Assembly: GCA_958510825.1 (NCBI GenBank)
Contig: OY294047.1
Coordinates: 45,243,365 to 45,307,364 of the forward strand
Length of the DNA stretch: 64,000 bases
Source of the DNA: Brachypterus glaber
Taxonomy: Eukaryota > Arthropoda > Insecta > Coleoptera > Kateretidae
Reading direction: 5' to 3'
The notes under the pieces are model-generated. The model saw only the letters and a list, made by a program, of their open reading frames with translations. It had not been told where the DNA came from and searched no databases. The translations under genes were made by a program, and so were the position numbers. This document shows, piece after piece, positions 43,214 through 53,599 of the stretch (position 1 is the first letter of the stretch; each line of letters opens with the position of its first letter).

Positions 43214-43620
43214 AATGGAGCTCTCTACAACTAGAATTATGAAACAAAAGACGTCTACCCTATCTCTATCTCATTTGTGCTACACTTTCCAGCCAACCAA
43301 ATAAATACTGTATTTGTTTTTCATACAACAAATACAGTATTTATTTGGTTGGCCGGAAAGTGTAGCGGCACGAACGAACATAGCTAATGTGAATCTGTAG
43401 AATAAGATAATTCTACTAAAATTTAGATGGCGCCAGTAATTTCTTTATTAAAAATAATATAGTTACACTTTTCGCCCGGCCAAGTAAATATTGTATTTGT
43501 TCAACAAAGAACAAATACAGAATTTGTTTGGTTGGGTGGAAGTGGGAGTGTATGTATGTCTTCTATCCTTTTTGGGTAGAACTTTTGTCCCTGTCTAATC
43601 TAACGGGAGAAATCGCCATT
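43214..43620 (+). mobile_element. Double-hairpin MITE, copy 4 (cleanest)
   Basis: Termini AATGGAGCTCTCTACAAC and AACGGGAGAAATCGCCATT. The first hairpin (43279-43366) has a stem of about 40 bp starting TGCTACACTTTCCAGCC with an 8-10 nt loop. The second (about 43464-43552) is a weaker hairpin made of related sequence (ACACTTTTCGCCCGGCC against GGTTGGGTGGAAGTGGGAGTGT). Both hairpins share the ACACTTTyC-GCCAA / CAAATACAG vocabulary. Confidence 0.88.
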
Positions 43621-44009
43621 GATCACCCTGTCTATTTTTTATTTTTGTCATCCGTTTTTTTTTTTGGCCAGAGTAATACCTACTTGTGGCTCGTGAGTCA
43701 CTTGTACTTATTATGCATTAAAATGGACATTGAAAATATAACTCATTGGACGGCGCCACAAACAGTGTGGGCGAACTAATACAAATAATGAAACGAGTTC
43801 AATTTTTATTCATGTATGCTTGTCACAGACCTACCTTTTTTAAAAAAAGAGGTCTATGACTTTTGAACCAAAAGATTAACCACAGGGTGAGAATTTTTCA
43901 TTAAAAGTTACTATTGTTATCATGTTATCTATACAAGTATCTATAAGGGGACGTCCATAAACTATGTCACGTCTACAGGGTGTTAATTAGTACGTGTGCC
44001 AAAAATATA

Positions 44010-44170
44010 GAGGGGGGGGGGGGTCGCACCCCCACGAAACGACCGAGTCGGCAAAATCGTAGGTCAATCGGCAAATTTTTAGGGGCGATGACCTTTTTTT
44101 TTGTCATTAAAATTCCTGGCAGCGAGGAGCTTTTTTTAGTCTTCAAAATTTTTGAAGTCGGAAAATTTTA
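44010..44170 (+). repeat. Relative of the 34170-34515 repeat
   Basis: Contains CATTAAAATTCCTGGCAGCG and GGAAAATTTTACCTTCACAC in the same order as the units at 34170-34515, preceded by a G-run (GAGGGGGGGGGGGG). Confidence 0.45.
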
Positions 44171-44497
44171 CCTTCACACCCCCCACGACAAAAACCTCGG
44201 ATCTTCCCTGAGGGCGTGTAGAAAATGCAAAAGTAGGCGGAATACTTCCCTTAAACATGTATCCTTAGAGCTTTAGTTTTCGAGACACAAGGTGTTAAAG
44301 TTTTTCAAAAAATTAATATATTTTTGCGTATCTAAAAATTTATTGATATAATTTAAAATTTATGCTAGTATTGCTAGTATTTGTCCTGAATAACCTACAT
44401 GATTTGATACTCTCAATGATAAATTATTTAATCCAGTGGGGCAGATCTGGGTATGCGGTCATCATAATAAAAAAGAAATTGCCACGCCACTGGATTT

Positions 44498-45368
44498 AAT
44501 ACAAATCTAAACTTTTTGGTAGATTCTTCGTTGATTTTAAAAGAAAAAACTGTCCTTACACTTTTTTCTTAGAACGCACTGTTTTCGAGATATTCCACAA
44601 AGTTTTCCATATTTTGGACTTTAGACTTTGTCAAATAAGACTTTATCATACTTATTAAATAACCTTTTCAACGAAAAAGTAGTGGTGGGAGGGTGCAAGG
44701 GTGTAAACATTTTGATAACTGTTTATAGACCAAAATTTTCAAAATTAAAAATAAAAATCGACCTGTCCGAGCGTTTTTTAAAAAGTTGATCGGGTGCTTT
44801 AATACAAATCTGAACTTTTTGGTAGATTCTTCGTTGATTTTAAAAGAAAAAACTGTCCTTACACTTTTTTCTTAGAACGCACTGTTTCCGAGATATTCCA
44901 CAAAGTTTTCCATATTTTGGACTTTAGACTTTGTCAAATAAGACTTTATCATACTTATTAAATAAAAAAAAGTAGTGGTGCAAGGGTGTGAACATTTTGA
45001 TAACTGTTTTTAGACCAAAATTTTCAAAATTAAAAATAAAAATCGACCTGTCCGAGCGTTTTTTAAAAAGTTGATCGGGTGCTTTAATACAAATCTGAAC
45101 TTTTTGGTAGATTCTTCGTTGATTTTAAAAGAAAAAACTGTCCTTACACTTTTTTCTTAGAACGCACTGTTTCCGAGATATTCCACAAAGTTTTCCATAT
45201 TTTGGACTTTAGACTTTGTCAAATAAGACTTTATCATACTTATTAAATAAAAAAAAGTAGTGGTGCAAGGGTGTGAACATTTTGATAACTGTTTATAGAC
45301 CAAAATTTGCAAAATTAAAAATAAAAATCGACCTGTCCGAGCGTTTTTTAAAAAGTTGATCGGGTGAT
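44498..45368. repeat. Tandem repeat, three copies of ~285-303 bp
   Basis: Copies start at 44498, 44801 and 45086 with AATACAAATCTGAAC and end with CGACCTGTCCGAGCG and AAAAAGTTGATCGGGTG. Copies 2 and 3 share an 18-bp deletion (ACCTTTTCAACGAAAAAG region) relative to copy 1, so one was duplicated from the other. Non-coding. Confidence 0.95.
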
Positions 45369-45369
45369 T

Positions 45370-46430
45370 CCAGACTTAATACGCACTGTATAATAAACTG
45401 TCGGTAATATCTATAATTTTCTATAAAGAAGCAGAAAACCTCGACATATTTTGTTTTCCTAGCAATCTTTGTTGCAGGAAAAGCAGTAAACCTATCATCA
45501 AAGGTCAGCGGCAATGTTTCGCACAAAGCTTTATTAAAAATAAACAACAACAAATAGTACAACAATAAAAGTGAAACTAATTACTTGTAAAAATGTTACT
45601 TCCATGCCCATACTTTATAATGTCGCTTAATGACTAACGGCTGGTGTTAATTATTTTACAATTTAGAATACACGCGAAAAAAACTGCTACTTACTTTAAA
45701 ATTGCGAAGAAAAATAAAAAAAATCTTGACAAAAGTTTGCAAAAATTACAAAATATTTTTCAAATAAAAACTTTTCGCAATTTGCCAATTTCACCACTCC
45801 CTAAATTAAATACTAACAATTATTTTTGTTGTTAAATTGTTTGCTGTGAAATTGGCACCGACTTATTTTTTATTTTTTACTTTTTAGAGACAGAAGTCGG
45901 TTCATTTTTTTTTGCGAAAAGTTTTAATTTTTTACTTTTTAGAGACACAGAACTTGTAGATCTTTAAGGTCATCTAAGCTAAATTATAGTGGCATTATCA
46001 TCTTAAAGATAAATTTCTAAAAAACAAATTTATTAGTATTTTTATTGCAGCGACCAAAAATCCAACCAACCTTATTTTAAACGAAATACTAAATAAAATC
46101 TTTGTAAAGCGTTAAGTAATAATTAAATAACGCCTTATGGTATAATCACAAATTTTATAATTTTCTCTTGGTATTTTAATATTGCAGTTCCACAGAATCA
46201 AGTTTAGCTGCATTTAAAAGATTTTTAACCTGCCGTAACATTTGAGTGACCCCTTAATCAAGTTATCCGACTTATCTAAAAATATGGTTGGTATAGAACC
46301 AAATTAAGCTGGTTTTAAGTGAAATTGCGTTAAAACGATTAGATTTATGTTAATTATCCGACTTACCCGACATTATCCGAGCGTCAAATTAAAACGGGAC
46401 CACCTCAGGAATGCCCTTTTTAAGTAGCAA
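45370..46430. other. No gene seen
   Basis: AT-rich intergenic DNA. A minus-strand ORF at 45293-45565 overlaps the tandem repeat and has no recognisable motif. Confidence 0.45.
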
Positions 46431-46556
46431 AAGGTTTCATCAAATTCCGTTCATCCGTTCCAAAGTTATGCGGGAACAAACATAAAAAAAAAACAAAGTC
46501 ACACGTCGAATTGATAACCTCCTCCTTTTTTGGAAGTCGGTTAAAAAGATTACGAT
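46430..46556 (+). mobile_element. 3' tail of an RTE-like or related retroelement
   Basis: The sequence CGTTCATCCGTTCCAAAGTT, then ATGCGGGAACAAACAT and ATTGATAACCTCCTCCTTTT with GGAAGTCGGTTAAAAA, is a tail I know as repeated in many insect genomes, usually at the 3' end of RTE-type or associated SINE copies. The element body is not recognisable upstream. Confidence 0.45.
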
Positions 46557-47025
46557 TAAAAAAAATCATATAGCAGTTAAGAAAAAAAATCAGTTAGATA
46601 AGAAGTATTTAAAGACTTTAAGGCACACACTATCCCATATTTTACCAAATTTCAGCTGAAAACTGGGAACGTATATTCCAAATTTAAAGACTATATCAAA
46701 GCGTACTCGAGAACTGAGGTTACAAATTTTTCGGACAGACCGACAGATTTTATTCGTGGAAATAGTATTTTTTGGGTAAAAAGAATGAATAATTTTTATT
46801 TACGATTGCTTAAAGTAAAACATAAGTCTTGGATGACTTCTCTCAACAATTTGAAAACTTTCAAAAATTAAACCCATGATTTTAGTACATCAAAACATAA
46901 TTATAGTTTATTATTTACGGTATTTTTATGGCTAGAACTTAAGACATAGATAATTAGTTGAAATTGATTCAACCAAATTGATTAAATCAATAAAAAAATT
47001 CTAATTATATATTTTATAAACTATA

Positions 47026-49095
47026 CAGGGTGGTCCATTTATCATGACAATATATTTTAATAACTGCTAGATATATCAAAAAAGTTTTAAACAAAACTTT
47101 GAAGATCTTAATAGAAGCACAAAATGGTGTATATTTAATATGTTTAGGGGCACAATGGAAGCAGAAGTGGCAAGGGAAAACATTTTTTTAAATGGAAAAT
47201 GGGGTTGTATGATGCACCATTTTAGAGCTTATTAAATTATTATTTTTTTGACCATACAATTTTTAATTAAAAAAGTTGCAGAATTATTATTTTTTTTTGC
47301 TAAAAAGGTATTTATTCTTAGTTAAGCGAAATTTTCATTTATATGAATTAAAATTAGTTTAAAAGTATAACTTACGTTTTTTGAACCTGAAATTATCTAT
47401 AACCCATTAACGCCCAAATTATTTTTTCTGACATTTTTGTTGTTTTTATTTATATTAGATATATTTAGGCCTTTTGGTTTGGACTTAATTAAAATTAAAA
47501 TTATCAAAAATTTTGAATGGTCCTTGTGAAAAAAATTAAGGACCGTCCTTGTTTGAGGATCCTGGACGTTCTGCATATAATCTAACGGACAAACAGACAG
47601 ACGTAAATAATAATTTAGAATATTATAAAGTATACTAAAAGTTCGAAATATTTCGTCCGAACGCCCAGAGTCCTCTTTTGAGGACACTGATTTGATTCAA
47701 TAAATGTTATAAAAAAATATTTATATGAGCTTAAATAATTTGTAATATTTCTTTGTACAATAAAGAATAAACTTATAACTAGACATCGGATTTTAGCGAG
47801 TAGTGACGTCAAAATGCATAGCCGGGTACAATAAGTTAACAAATTCATATTAACTTAATTAACTTATAAAAATGTTTAATATATTTGCAAACTACTACAT
47901 TACCAAAGAAAATTATATAAATAGTATGAAAATACCATAACGTTTTATTTAAGTAAAATAAAATTTAAAAAATAACAATTCTGAAAATGACGATTTAATA
48001 ATCCAAATTTAATTTTATAGTATTGTAGCATGTTGGCTGGGTATTACTTTTACCAAGTTGAAAAAAATTGCCTGGCCAATCGTTTTTTATTCGCAATAAA
48101 AGGTCACGTGACGTTTATAACTTGTGATGAAATAGACAAATTAAAATTAATTTTGTATTTTTTTACTTACTTTAAATATTAAATTGTCCTTGCTCCTCAT
48201 CTCCTATACGGGTTTTTGTATTCACATGTCTTAAAATATTAGTTTTTCTTTCCCACGTTGTCTATTTTATAAAATGTGTAGTGTAAAATATTCCGTCGAA
48301 CTCTAGTTCTGGATAATCTTCAATCCACGATTTAACCGTAGTAAGTAATAGTTAGACATCGGATTTTAGGGAAACGCTAGGGGATTTTCATAATATTTAT
48401 ATACTTTTTTTTGTAAATGTAGTAGTTTGGACTTTTATAAAACATTTTTATAAAATTATTTTTCTGTTGTACCCGGCTATGGATTTTGACTTCACGACTC
48501 GGTAAAATCCGATCTCTACTTATAACAAAAGGCAGCTTTCCTTATATTTTAAACTATAAAAAAAAAACAAGCAACAAGTAATAGGTGTCTAAACACGGTA
48601 ATTTTTAATTCACGTCTATTGCGCACTTGAAAATATTTAGAAACAAAGTCATAATAAAGATGACAAAAATGGTTGTATCTACCGGTAGATTCAAAAAATA
48701 TTCCTAGTAAGATAGCGGTAACTATAATAGCTGGAGGTAAATATGCCGTCCTAAAAATAGGACGCTGGGAATGGGTTAAAAATAGTTCATTTTTTTAAGA
48801 AATTTTGGTATAGGAAAATAGCGATACAGGGGGGGGTCCAAAATGATCAAAATTTGCGTTACGTAATACTTAAACGTTCCCTAATTTTACGAGCTTTAAA
48901 TTGATGTATTACACAACCTCCCTTTCCATTTAAAAAAATGTTCTTCCTTTCCCCCCTTTCTCCATTGTGTCCCTAAACAAATATACACCGTTTTGTGCTT
49001 TCATTAAGCTCTTATAACTTTTGTTTAAAACTTTTTTTGATATATCAAGCATTTATTAAAATATTAAGCATTGTCATGATAAACGGACCACCCTG
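47026..49095. mobile_element. Mariner-like element with ~200-bp inverted ends, host of a hAT insertion
   Basis: Ends CAGGGTGGTCCATTTATCAT and ATGATAAACGGACCACCCTG with TA outside both (47024-47025 and 49096-49097). Inverted homology runs inward for about 200 bp, including AAACATTTTTTTAAATGGAA, which is shared with the smaller MITEs at 12586 and 63659. No intact transposase. The middle holds the hAT-type insertion at 47780-48518 and, at 48809-48888, the GTTACGTAATACTTAAACGT repeat also present at 61090-61172. Confidence 0.75.
47780..48518. mobile_element. Non-autonomous hAT element with exact 8-bp target duplication
   Basis: Begins TAGACATCGGATTTTAGCGA and ends CTCGGTAAAATCCGATCTCTA. It is flanked by CTTATAAC at 47772-47779 and 48519-48526. 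A second left terminus (TAGACATCGGATTTTAGGG) lies inside at about 48353, showing a composite origin. On the minus strand, 48350-48190 encodes KSWIEDYPELEFDG and, after a frameshift, TWERKTNILRHVNTK, a zinc-finger remnant shared with 7654-7905. Confidence 0.85.
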
Positions 49096-49099
49096 TATG

Positions 49100-50039
49100 T
49101 GTAATATAAAGTGATTCATTGGTTTTAATAGGTTTAAAAATAAAACTTCTCAGGAAATTGTTGTAATTCTTTTCGTTTTTTTACAGTATCCGATTTAAAG
49201 TCGCGGTTTCAAAAACCAGGGTTACATGTGAAATCTAGTATAATAATAAATAGCCCCCCATACACGGAAACGATTTGTTCGGCCAGATCTCCGAGGGGAT
49301 CCATACACGTAAATATCTGACATTTCCATTTATTAAATATGTTTCTATATTTATATCCAAATATTTAGATACGTGGTGTAGAATGTGAAAATCTGCAAGC
49401 AGGGACGTCGCGAGGCTAGCTCTGTATTGGGGAGATCAGATTACCTAACTCACCTACCTCGAACTGTGCCAGTGTTGCTGCTTTGTTAAATACAATAATT
49501 GAAAGTTTTAACTACTAGGTTCAGTTCAGTGGGGGGGGGGGGGTAATCGCCACCCCATGGTGCCTACTCTGGCTGCATGTCCTTTGCGAATAAATTTTAC
49601 GCTATGATATTTCAAGAGCGCTTTTTTTTAAATTAAAAAAAAAGGTTTTTTACCATATAAAAGATCGTTGATCCAATTTTTAAGTTTCTATGTGAAAGCG
49701 TTCTTAAAATATCGTATTTTAAACTTGTTTCGCAAAAGACTTGTATCCATTCCGTGTATGGAGTCCATATCTATATTTTATATGTGTATAAATATTATAA
49801 TTATTTAAAAAATAGATATCAATTAAAAACTAATTTAAAAATGGGAAGGTTATTTTGAAATAAAATTTTTATTGATGAACACATCCGTTTACTTTCTTTT
49901 AATAAAAATACCATAGAAATTAATAATATTTTGAAATGGTAAATTGAAGAGTACGTATCTATTCGTATCGTATTTTTTGACGACCCTGTATTTAAGGTTT
50001 ATGAATTTGGTGATCTATCATCATCATCATATTAAATCA
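49100..50039. other. No gene seen
   Basis: AT-rich DNA with a G12 run near 49531 and a segment (TTTACGCTATGATATTTCAA near 49598) resembling 2490-2600. No coding support. Confidence 0.45.
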
Positions 50040-50053
50040 TATCCACCATAATA

Positions 50054-51292
50054 GATGAGTGGGCTTATACCAAGCTAAAGGAGCAATGGGGGGCGGTCAA
50101 CGGTTGCCGGCAAGCTAAGGACTTCCTGGCTGGCCTCAGCAAATCAAAAACCGACTGGTTGCTGGAAAAAGGAAGGACTGCACTCAGACAACTTGTAGGG
50201 GTCCTCACGGGCCACTGCAAGCTACCCAGGTAGCAAAATAACATGACATTCACGTGAAAGCCACGTTAATATGTGACATGTGATGTTAAGATTGTAGTCT
50301 CATTTAACAAGAATGTAGCATGGTGGGGATGTCCTAAGTCCGCCCCTAATAACATCACACAATGACATCCCGAAAATAACGTGTTTGTGACATCATAAAT
50401 CCTGTTATATCTAATATCTTATGGATGCCGTTACTGGTATTTTAATATTTAAATAATATCCTAGGATATTAGCTTTTTCTAAATAAAACCATTAAAAACG
50501 CTATAACCCTATAAAAAAAATCGGATTTAAAATCAATCAGTAATTGAAACAATCACAGATAGAAACAGATAGATTCTAAATACGAAATTGCAGATTAAGC
50601 GGAGAATATATTCCTTTAATCCGTGTCCGTGGTCTTGAGAAGCCCGGCAGAGCCCCCTATCCATTGGAAATCGTATAATGTGTATACAATTTCCTTATAA
50701 TAATTTACTCTATCAACATCATCTTATATCGATTTTTTTGCTTCGAACGTCGGTGAGAAGCAAAATAACATGACATTCACGTGAAAGCCACGTTAATATG
50801 TGACGTGCCATATATTCACAGCGTTGCTAAATATTTGTTATTAAATAACATGGTTGTCACGTCACACGTGTTACGTTGCAAATGTGATGTTAAATACATG
50901 TTATTTTTCAATATTATGTGATGTTATGATTTAGTTTAAAAATACACCCAAAAGTGATGTTAATTTCTTGTAATATAACATCCCTTGCTACCTGGGTAAG
51001 GAAGCACCTGGCAACAATGCGGATTCTAGAGAGTCCGCTATGCCCAGAGTGCTGAGAGGATGAAACATCCTCTCATTACTTAGCCAAGCGTGACAGATAC
51101 GACAGGATTAGGTTCCAAGTCTTTGAAACTCAAAGACTCAACCAAGAGGAACTAAGAGATCTCCCCTGGGCAATATCCTGACCTTTATTGAAAGGACGGG
51201 CAGGTTCAAGGAGGACTCAAATTAGTAAATGGCTGGGATTACCTGGGGTGACAAAAAGGGCCAGAAATGGCCTAGTTGTCCGGCTTTACTAC
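50054..51292 (+). mobile_element. 5'-truncated non-LTR retrotransposon 3' end with 14-bp target duplication, carrying a nested MITE
   Basis: Without the MITE it is about 460 bp. It encodes IDEWAYTKLKEQWGAVNGC and KGRTALRQLVGVLTGHC, then after the MITE KHLATMRILESPLCPEC, the RNase H-like/zinc-knuckle C-terminal region of a Jockey/I/R1-type ORF2. Stops and shifts follow. TATCCACCATAATA at 50040-50053 and 51293-51306 is an exact target duplication, and the 3' end is CTTTACTAC. The inverted relative is at 11767-12141. Confidence 0.88.
50225..50996. mobile_element. TA-target MITE (CCCAGGTAGCAA ends), copy 2, nested
   Basis: A 772-bp copy flanked by TA (50223-50224 and 50997-50998). The uninterrupted sister non-LTR copy reads ...CACTGCAGTCTAAGGAAGC on its coding strand near 12090, giving the empty site. 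The flanks here rejoin as CACTGCAAGC-TA-AGGAAGC. Confidence 0.92.
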
Positions 51293-51462
51293 TATCCACC
51301 ATAATAAATACCAGGATCTAACTATGGGTGGATAAATTCTGTTAATTAATATTTATAATACCTAAACTCTTTTTATCATTTTAATTCATTTATTCTTCTT
51401 TTGTTACAGTGGATGAGGCTTCAGTGTGAAAACAAAAATCCCCCAGCATCCCTAGCATCTAG

Positions 51463-51548
51463 GGATATGCCCTCCATCGTTCACAATCCGTCAGTGGGGG
51501 TAAGCTGATCCCCCCGTTTGCACAGGCCACAATGGCCGCAGATATGAG
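51463..51548 (+). CDS. Candidate exon 1 (in window) of the Ser/Pro/Gln-rich gene
   Basis: Predicted exon between a CATCTAG acceptor and an ATATGAG/GTAAAT donor. It is open for 28 codons plus two bases and encodes GYALHRSQSVSGGKLIPPFA and QATMAADM; its last two bases (AG) join the first base (G) of the next exon to make Arg. The phase match with the exon at 52543 and the higher GC argue for it. Weak points: the acceptor is mediocre, and an alternative exon in a different frame (51410-51499, good CAG acceptor and GGG/GTAAGC donor) overlaps it but does not fit the phase of the next exon. The intron that follows holds a mariner-type MITE (51564-52175). Confidence 0.45.
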
Positions 51549-51563
51549 GTAAATATTATTTTA

Positions 51564-52175
51564 CAGTGAGGTCCAAAATCACTCCCTCTCCACTTTTAAA
51601 CAACTTCAGATATCAAATTTTAAACAACTTAAACTCTCTTTTGGCATATTTTTTATATTTTTAGCTTTTAAAATTTGGTCAAGGGGCCATAGGGAAGATT
51701 TTTTTAATGTAAAGTGGGTCGTGTGATACATCATTTTAAAGCAAATAAACTTCTCTATTCGACCATATATTTTTTAATTTTTTAAACTTCTTTTTTTAAT
51801 GTGTTGATTTTTAAATTTGTTTGCAAAAAAATGCAATTTTTTGAGTTTTTTTTTTTATTTTTTATTTATACCATTTAAAATAATATTTAAAGTATAATTA
51901 ACGATTTTTTCCCCTGTAATTAATCATCTTTCAAAAGTAGTTTGAGCTTTTTAAAGAAATTTTGACGAAAATTACCATTTTAATAATCGAAAATAAAAAT
52001 AAAAAAATATATGGCCAAATAGAGAACTTTGTGAGCTTAAATATGCTGTATCACCAACCCCATTCATTAAAAAAAATCCCTCCCCCTGCCCACATTTTAA
52101 AACTTGCAAATACCAGATATAATAAAGTCAATTACTCTTTCAAAAGTTAAGGGGGTTGACTTTTGGACTGATCTG
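51564..52175. mobile_element. Diverged mariner-type MITE inside an intron
   Basis: Ends CAGTGAGGTCCAAAATC and GACTTTTGGACTGATCTG with TA on both sides (51562-51563 and 52176-52177). It is related throughout to the 12586-13287 element but more diverged. It begins 15 bp after the predicted donor of the preceding exon. Confidence 0.8.
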
Positions 52176-52239
52176 TATAATTTATATGTATTTAAAATAG
52201 GGTAATTTTACATCAGAAAATATGACAAAAAGTTCCTAT

Positions 52240-52445
52240 GTCGAAAAATGCGTCCTAAGGGAGCTACGCCTCTTTCAAAGTGGCTTAAAAATTTGGTTTT
52301 TATTTAATAACTCAGGAACTCTTAGAGATATAGAAACGAGGTTTTGCACGTGAACTAATCTTAATAAGGCGGCCCATCTTCGTATGTTATTTTCATGTAC
52401 TTGTTTTAAACAGGGGCGTGCGAAACGGGGTGGCCTTATCAGTTT
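52240..52445 (+). repeat. Dispersed repeat, inverted relative at ~60050-60270
   Basis: Shares AAAAAGTTCCTATGT-type, GGTTTTTATTTAATAACTCA, CCCATCTTCGTATG and AAACAGGGG words with the complement of 60050-60270. About 200 bp, non-coding, within the intron. Confidence 0.6.
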
Positions 52446-52542
52446 TTTGTCCCAAAAGACCCATTCGTCAGTGTTTACTGGGTTTTTAATAGGTATTTTT
52501 TGTACGAGGTGAGCTAAAAAAATCTCTGATGCGTCGTTTCAG

Positions 52543-52768
52543 GTCTCCAAACGTTTCCGTAACTCCAATAAACATGGAGCCATATCCTCCACCATCGCTG
52601 ACCAACGGCACCGTTTCCGTAGCCACTACGGACCCGCAGCGTTCCCGTTCCACTCCCATCATCACCGCCAACCCCATGCGAAACGGGTTGCCTACCGACC
52701 TTTTGGACAGCAGCTCGGTCGACGCGGAGGTGGCTCAGATCCAGTTCCAGAGCGAACACAACAACCAG
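52543..52768 (+). CDS. Exon 2 (in window) of the Ser/Pro/Gln-rich regulatory-type gene
   Basis: Acceptor CGTCGTTTCAG, donor ACCAG/GTGAGG. It encodes SPNVSVTPINMEPYPPPSLT, then NGTVSVATTDPQRSRSTPII and onwards to FQSEHNNQ: proline-, serine- and threonine-rich, without a folded domain, with possible phosphorylation sites (RSRSTP). GC content is far above the intron background. It enters with one base completing an Arg codon and leaves in phase 0. Opposite-strand ORFs over this exon are shadows. Confidence 0.78.
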
Positions 52769-53003
52769 GTGAGGTCATTTCAGCATTTCAAAATATTGAG
52801 CCCTTATTCACGACTAGCCGCAAGAAACCAAGACTACTATAAAGAAATTGCACTGTTCTATTACAGAATTTTCATAATCAGTGAGAAAATACCTACCAAA
52901 ATGACATATAGCTGCTGTTTCACGCTTTTTTGCGATCATCAGTGGCATATATTGGTATGGTGGCTTTCGCACCGATTGTTGAAAATATTAATATTATAAT
53001 ATC

Positions 53004-53131
53004 TGTGGATTGGTTCTAAAAGGGCCCATTTCACTTTGTCAGTAGCAGCGTTTTCACATCAACTCTGATGTAACATTTTGAAAACGCTGCTATTGAAAAA
53101 GTGACATTGGACCTTTTGGAACCAAGCCACA
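53004..53131. mobile_element. Hairpin MITE within an intron, complete copy
   Basis: TGTGGATTGGTTCTAAAAGG at the left pairs with CCTTTTGGAACCAAGCCACA at the right, with inner arms TAGCAGCGTTTTCA and TGAAAACGCTGCTA. About 128 bp. A decayed relative is at 24348-24465. Confidence 0.8.
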
Positions 53132-53429
53132 TATATTATTTTATATTTACAATTTTATAGAAATGGTCATTAAAGTTATTCGCTTGACCCTGAGTTTGGA
53201 TCTCCAATACCTTTTTAAAAATTTAAAACAATAATTTTTATCCAAATTTTTCATATGTTAAACTAAGCTTAGTTTCAGAAAATTATGTTATTAGCTATCC
53301 CAATGAGGAACACTTTTATTTTTAGCTGCCTATAACATTATATTTTCTACCTTTAACTACTTAATAAAGGGTCTTTTTAAAAGGTTGTATTTTATTGTAG
53401 AATGTTTTATTGTATTATTTTTTTTTCAG

Positions 53430-53567
53430 GTGAATATGCGGAGCAAAAAGAACAAACGGGAAAACGTGGAGATGGTGCCCAGACCCATGAGTTGGGAGGG
53501 GGAACTGTCAGATGGTGGAGGTGGGAATGATAGAGAAATGTGTGTGGATGAAGAATCACAAGTTCAG
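53430..53567 (+). CDS. Exon 3 (in window) of the Ser/Pro/Gln-rich regulatory-type gene
   Basis: The acceptor is a T-tract followed by TTTCAG; the donor is GTTCAG/GTTAGT. Exactly 46 codons, phase 0 on both sides, so it could be skipped without a frameshift. It encodes VNMRSKKNKRENVEMVPRPM and SWEGELSDGGGGNDREMCVD to ESQVQ. The basic cluster RSKKNKR looks like a nuclear localisation signal, followed by an acidic Gly/Asp/Glu stretch. Confidence 0.78.
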
Positions 53568-53599
53568 GTTAGTAGATATTTTTACGTAATTCGGCTTTA

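Noticed and set aside
47397..47848. Two minus-strand ORFs
   Set aside because: They cross the boundary of the hAT insertion at 47780 and lie in decayed mariner-like interior; no transposase motif recognised.
52486..52759. Minus-strand ORFs over exon 2
   Set aside because: Shadows of the plus-strand exon; the plus frame has matching splice sites and phase.
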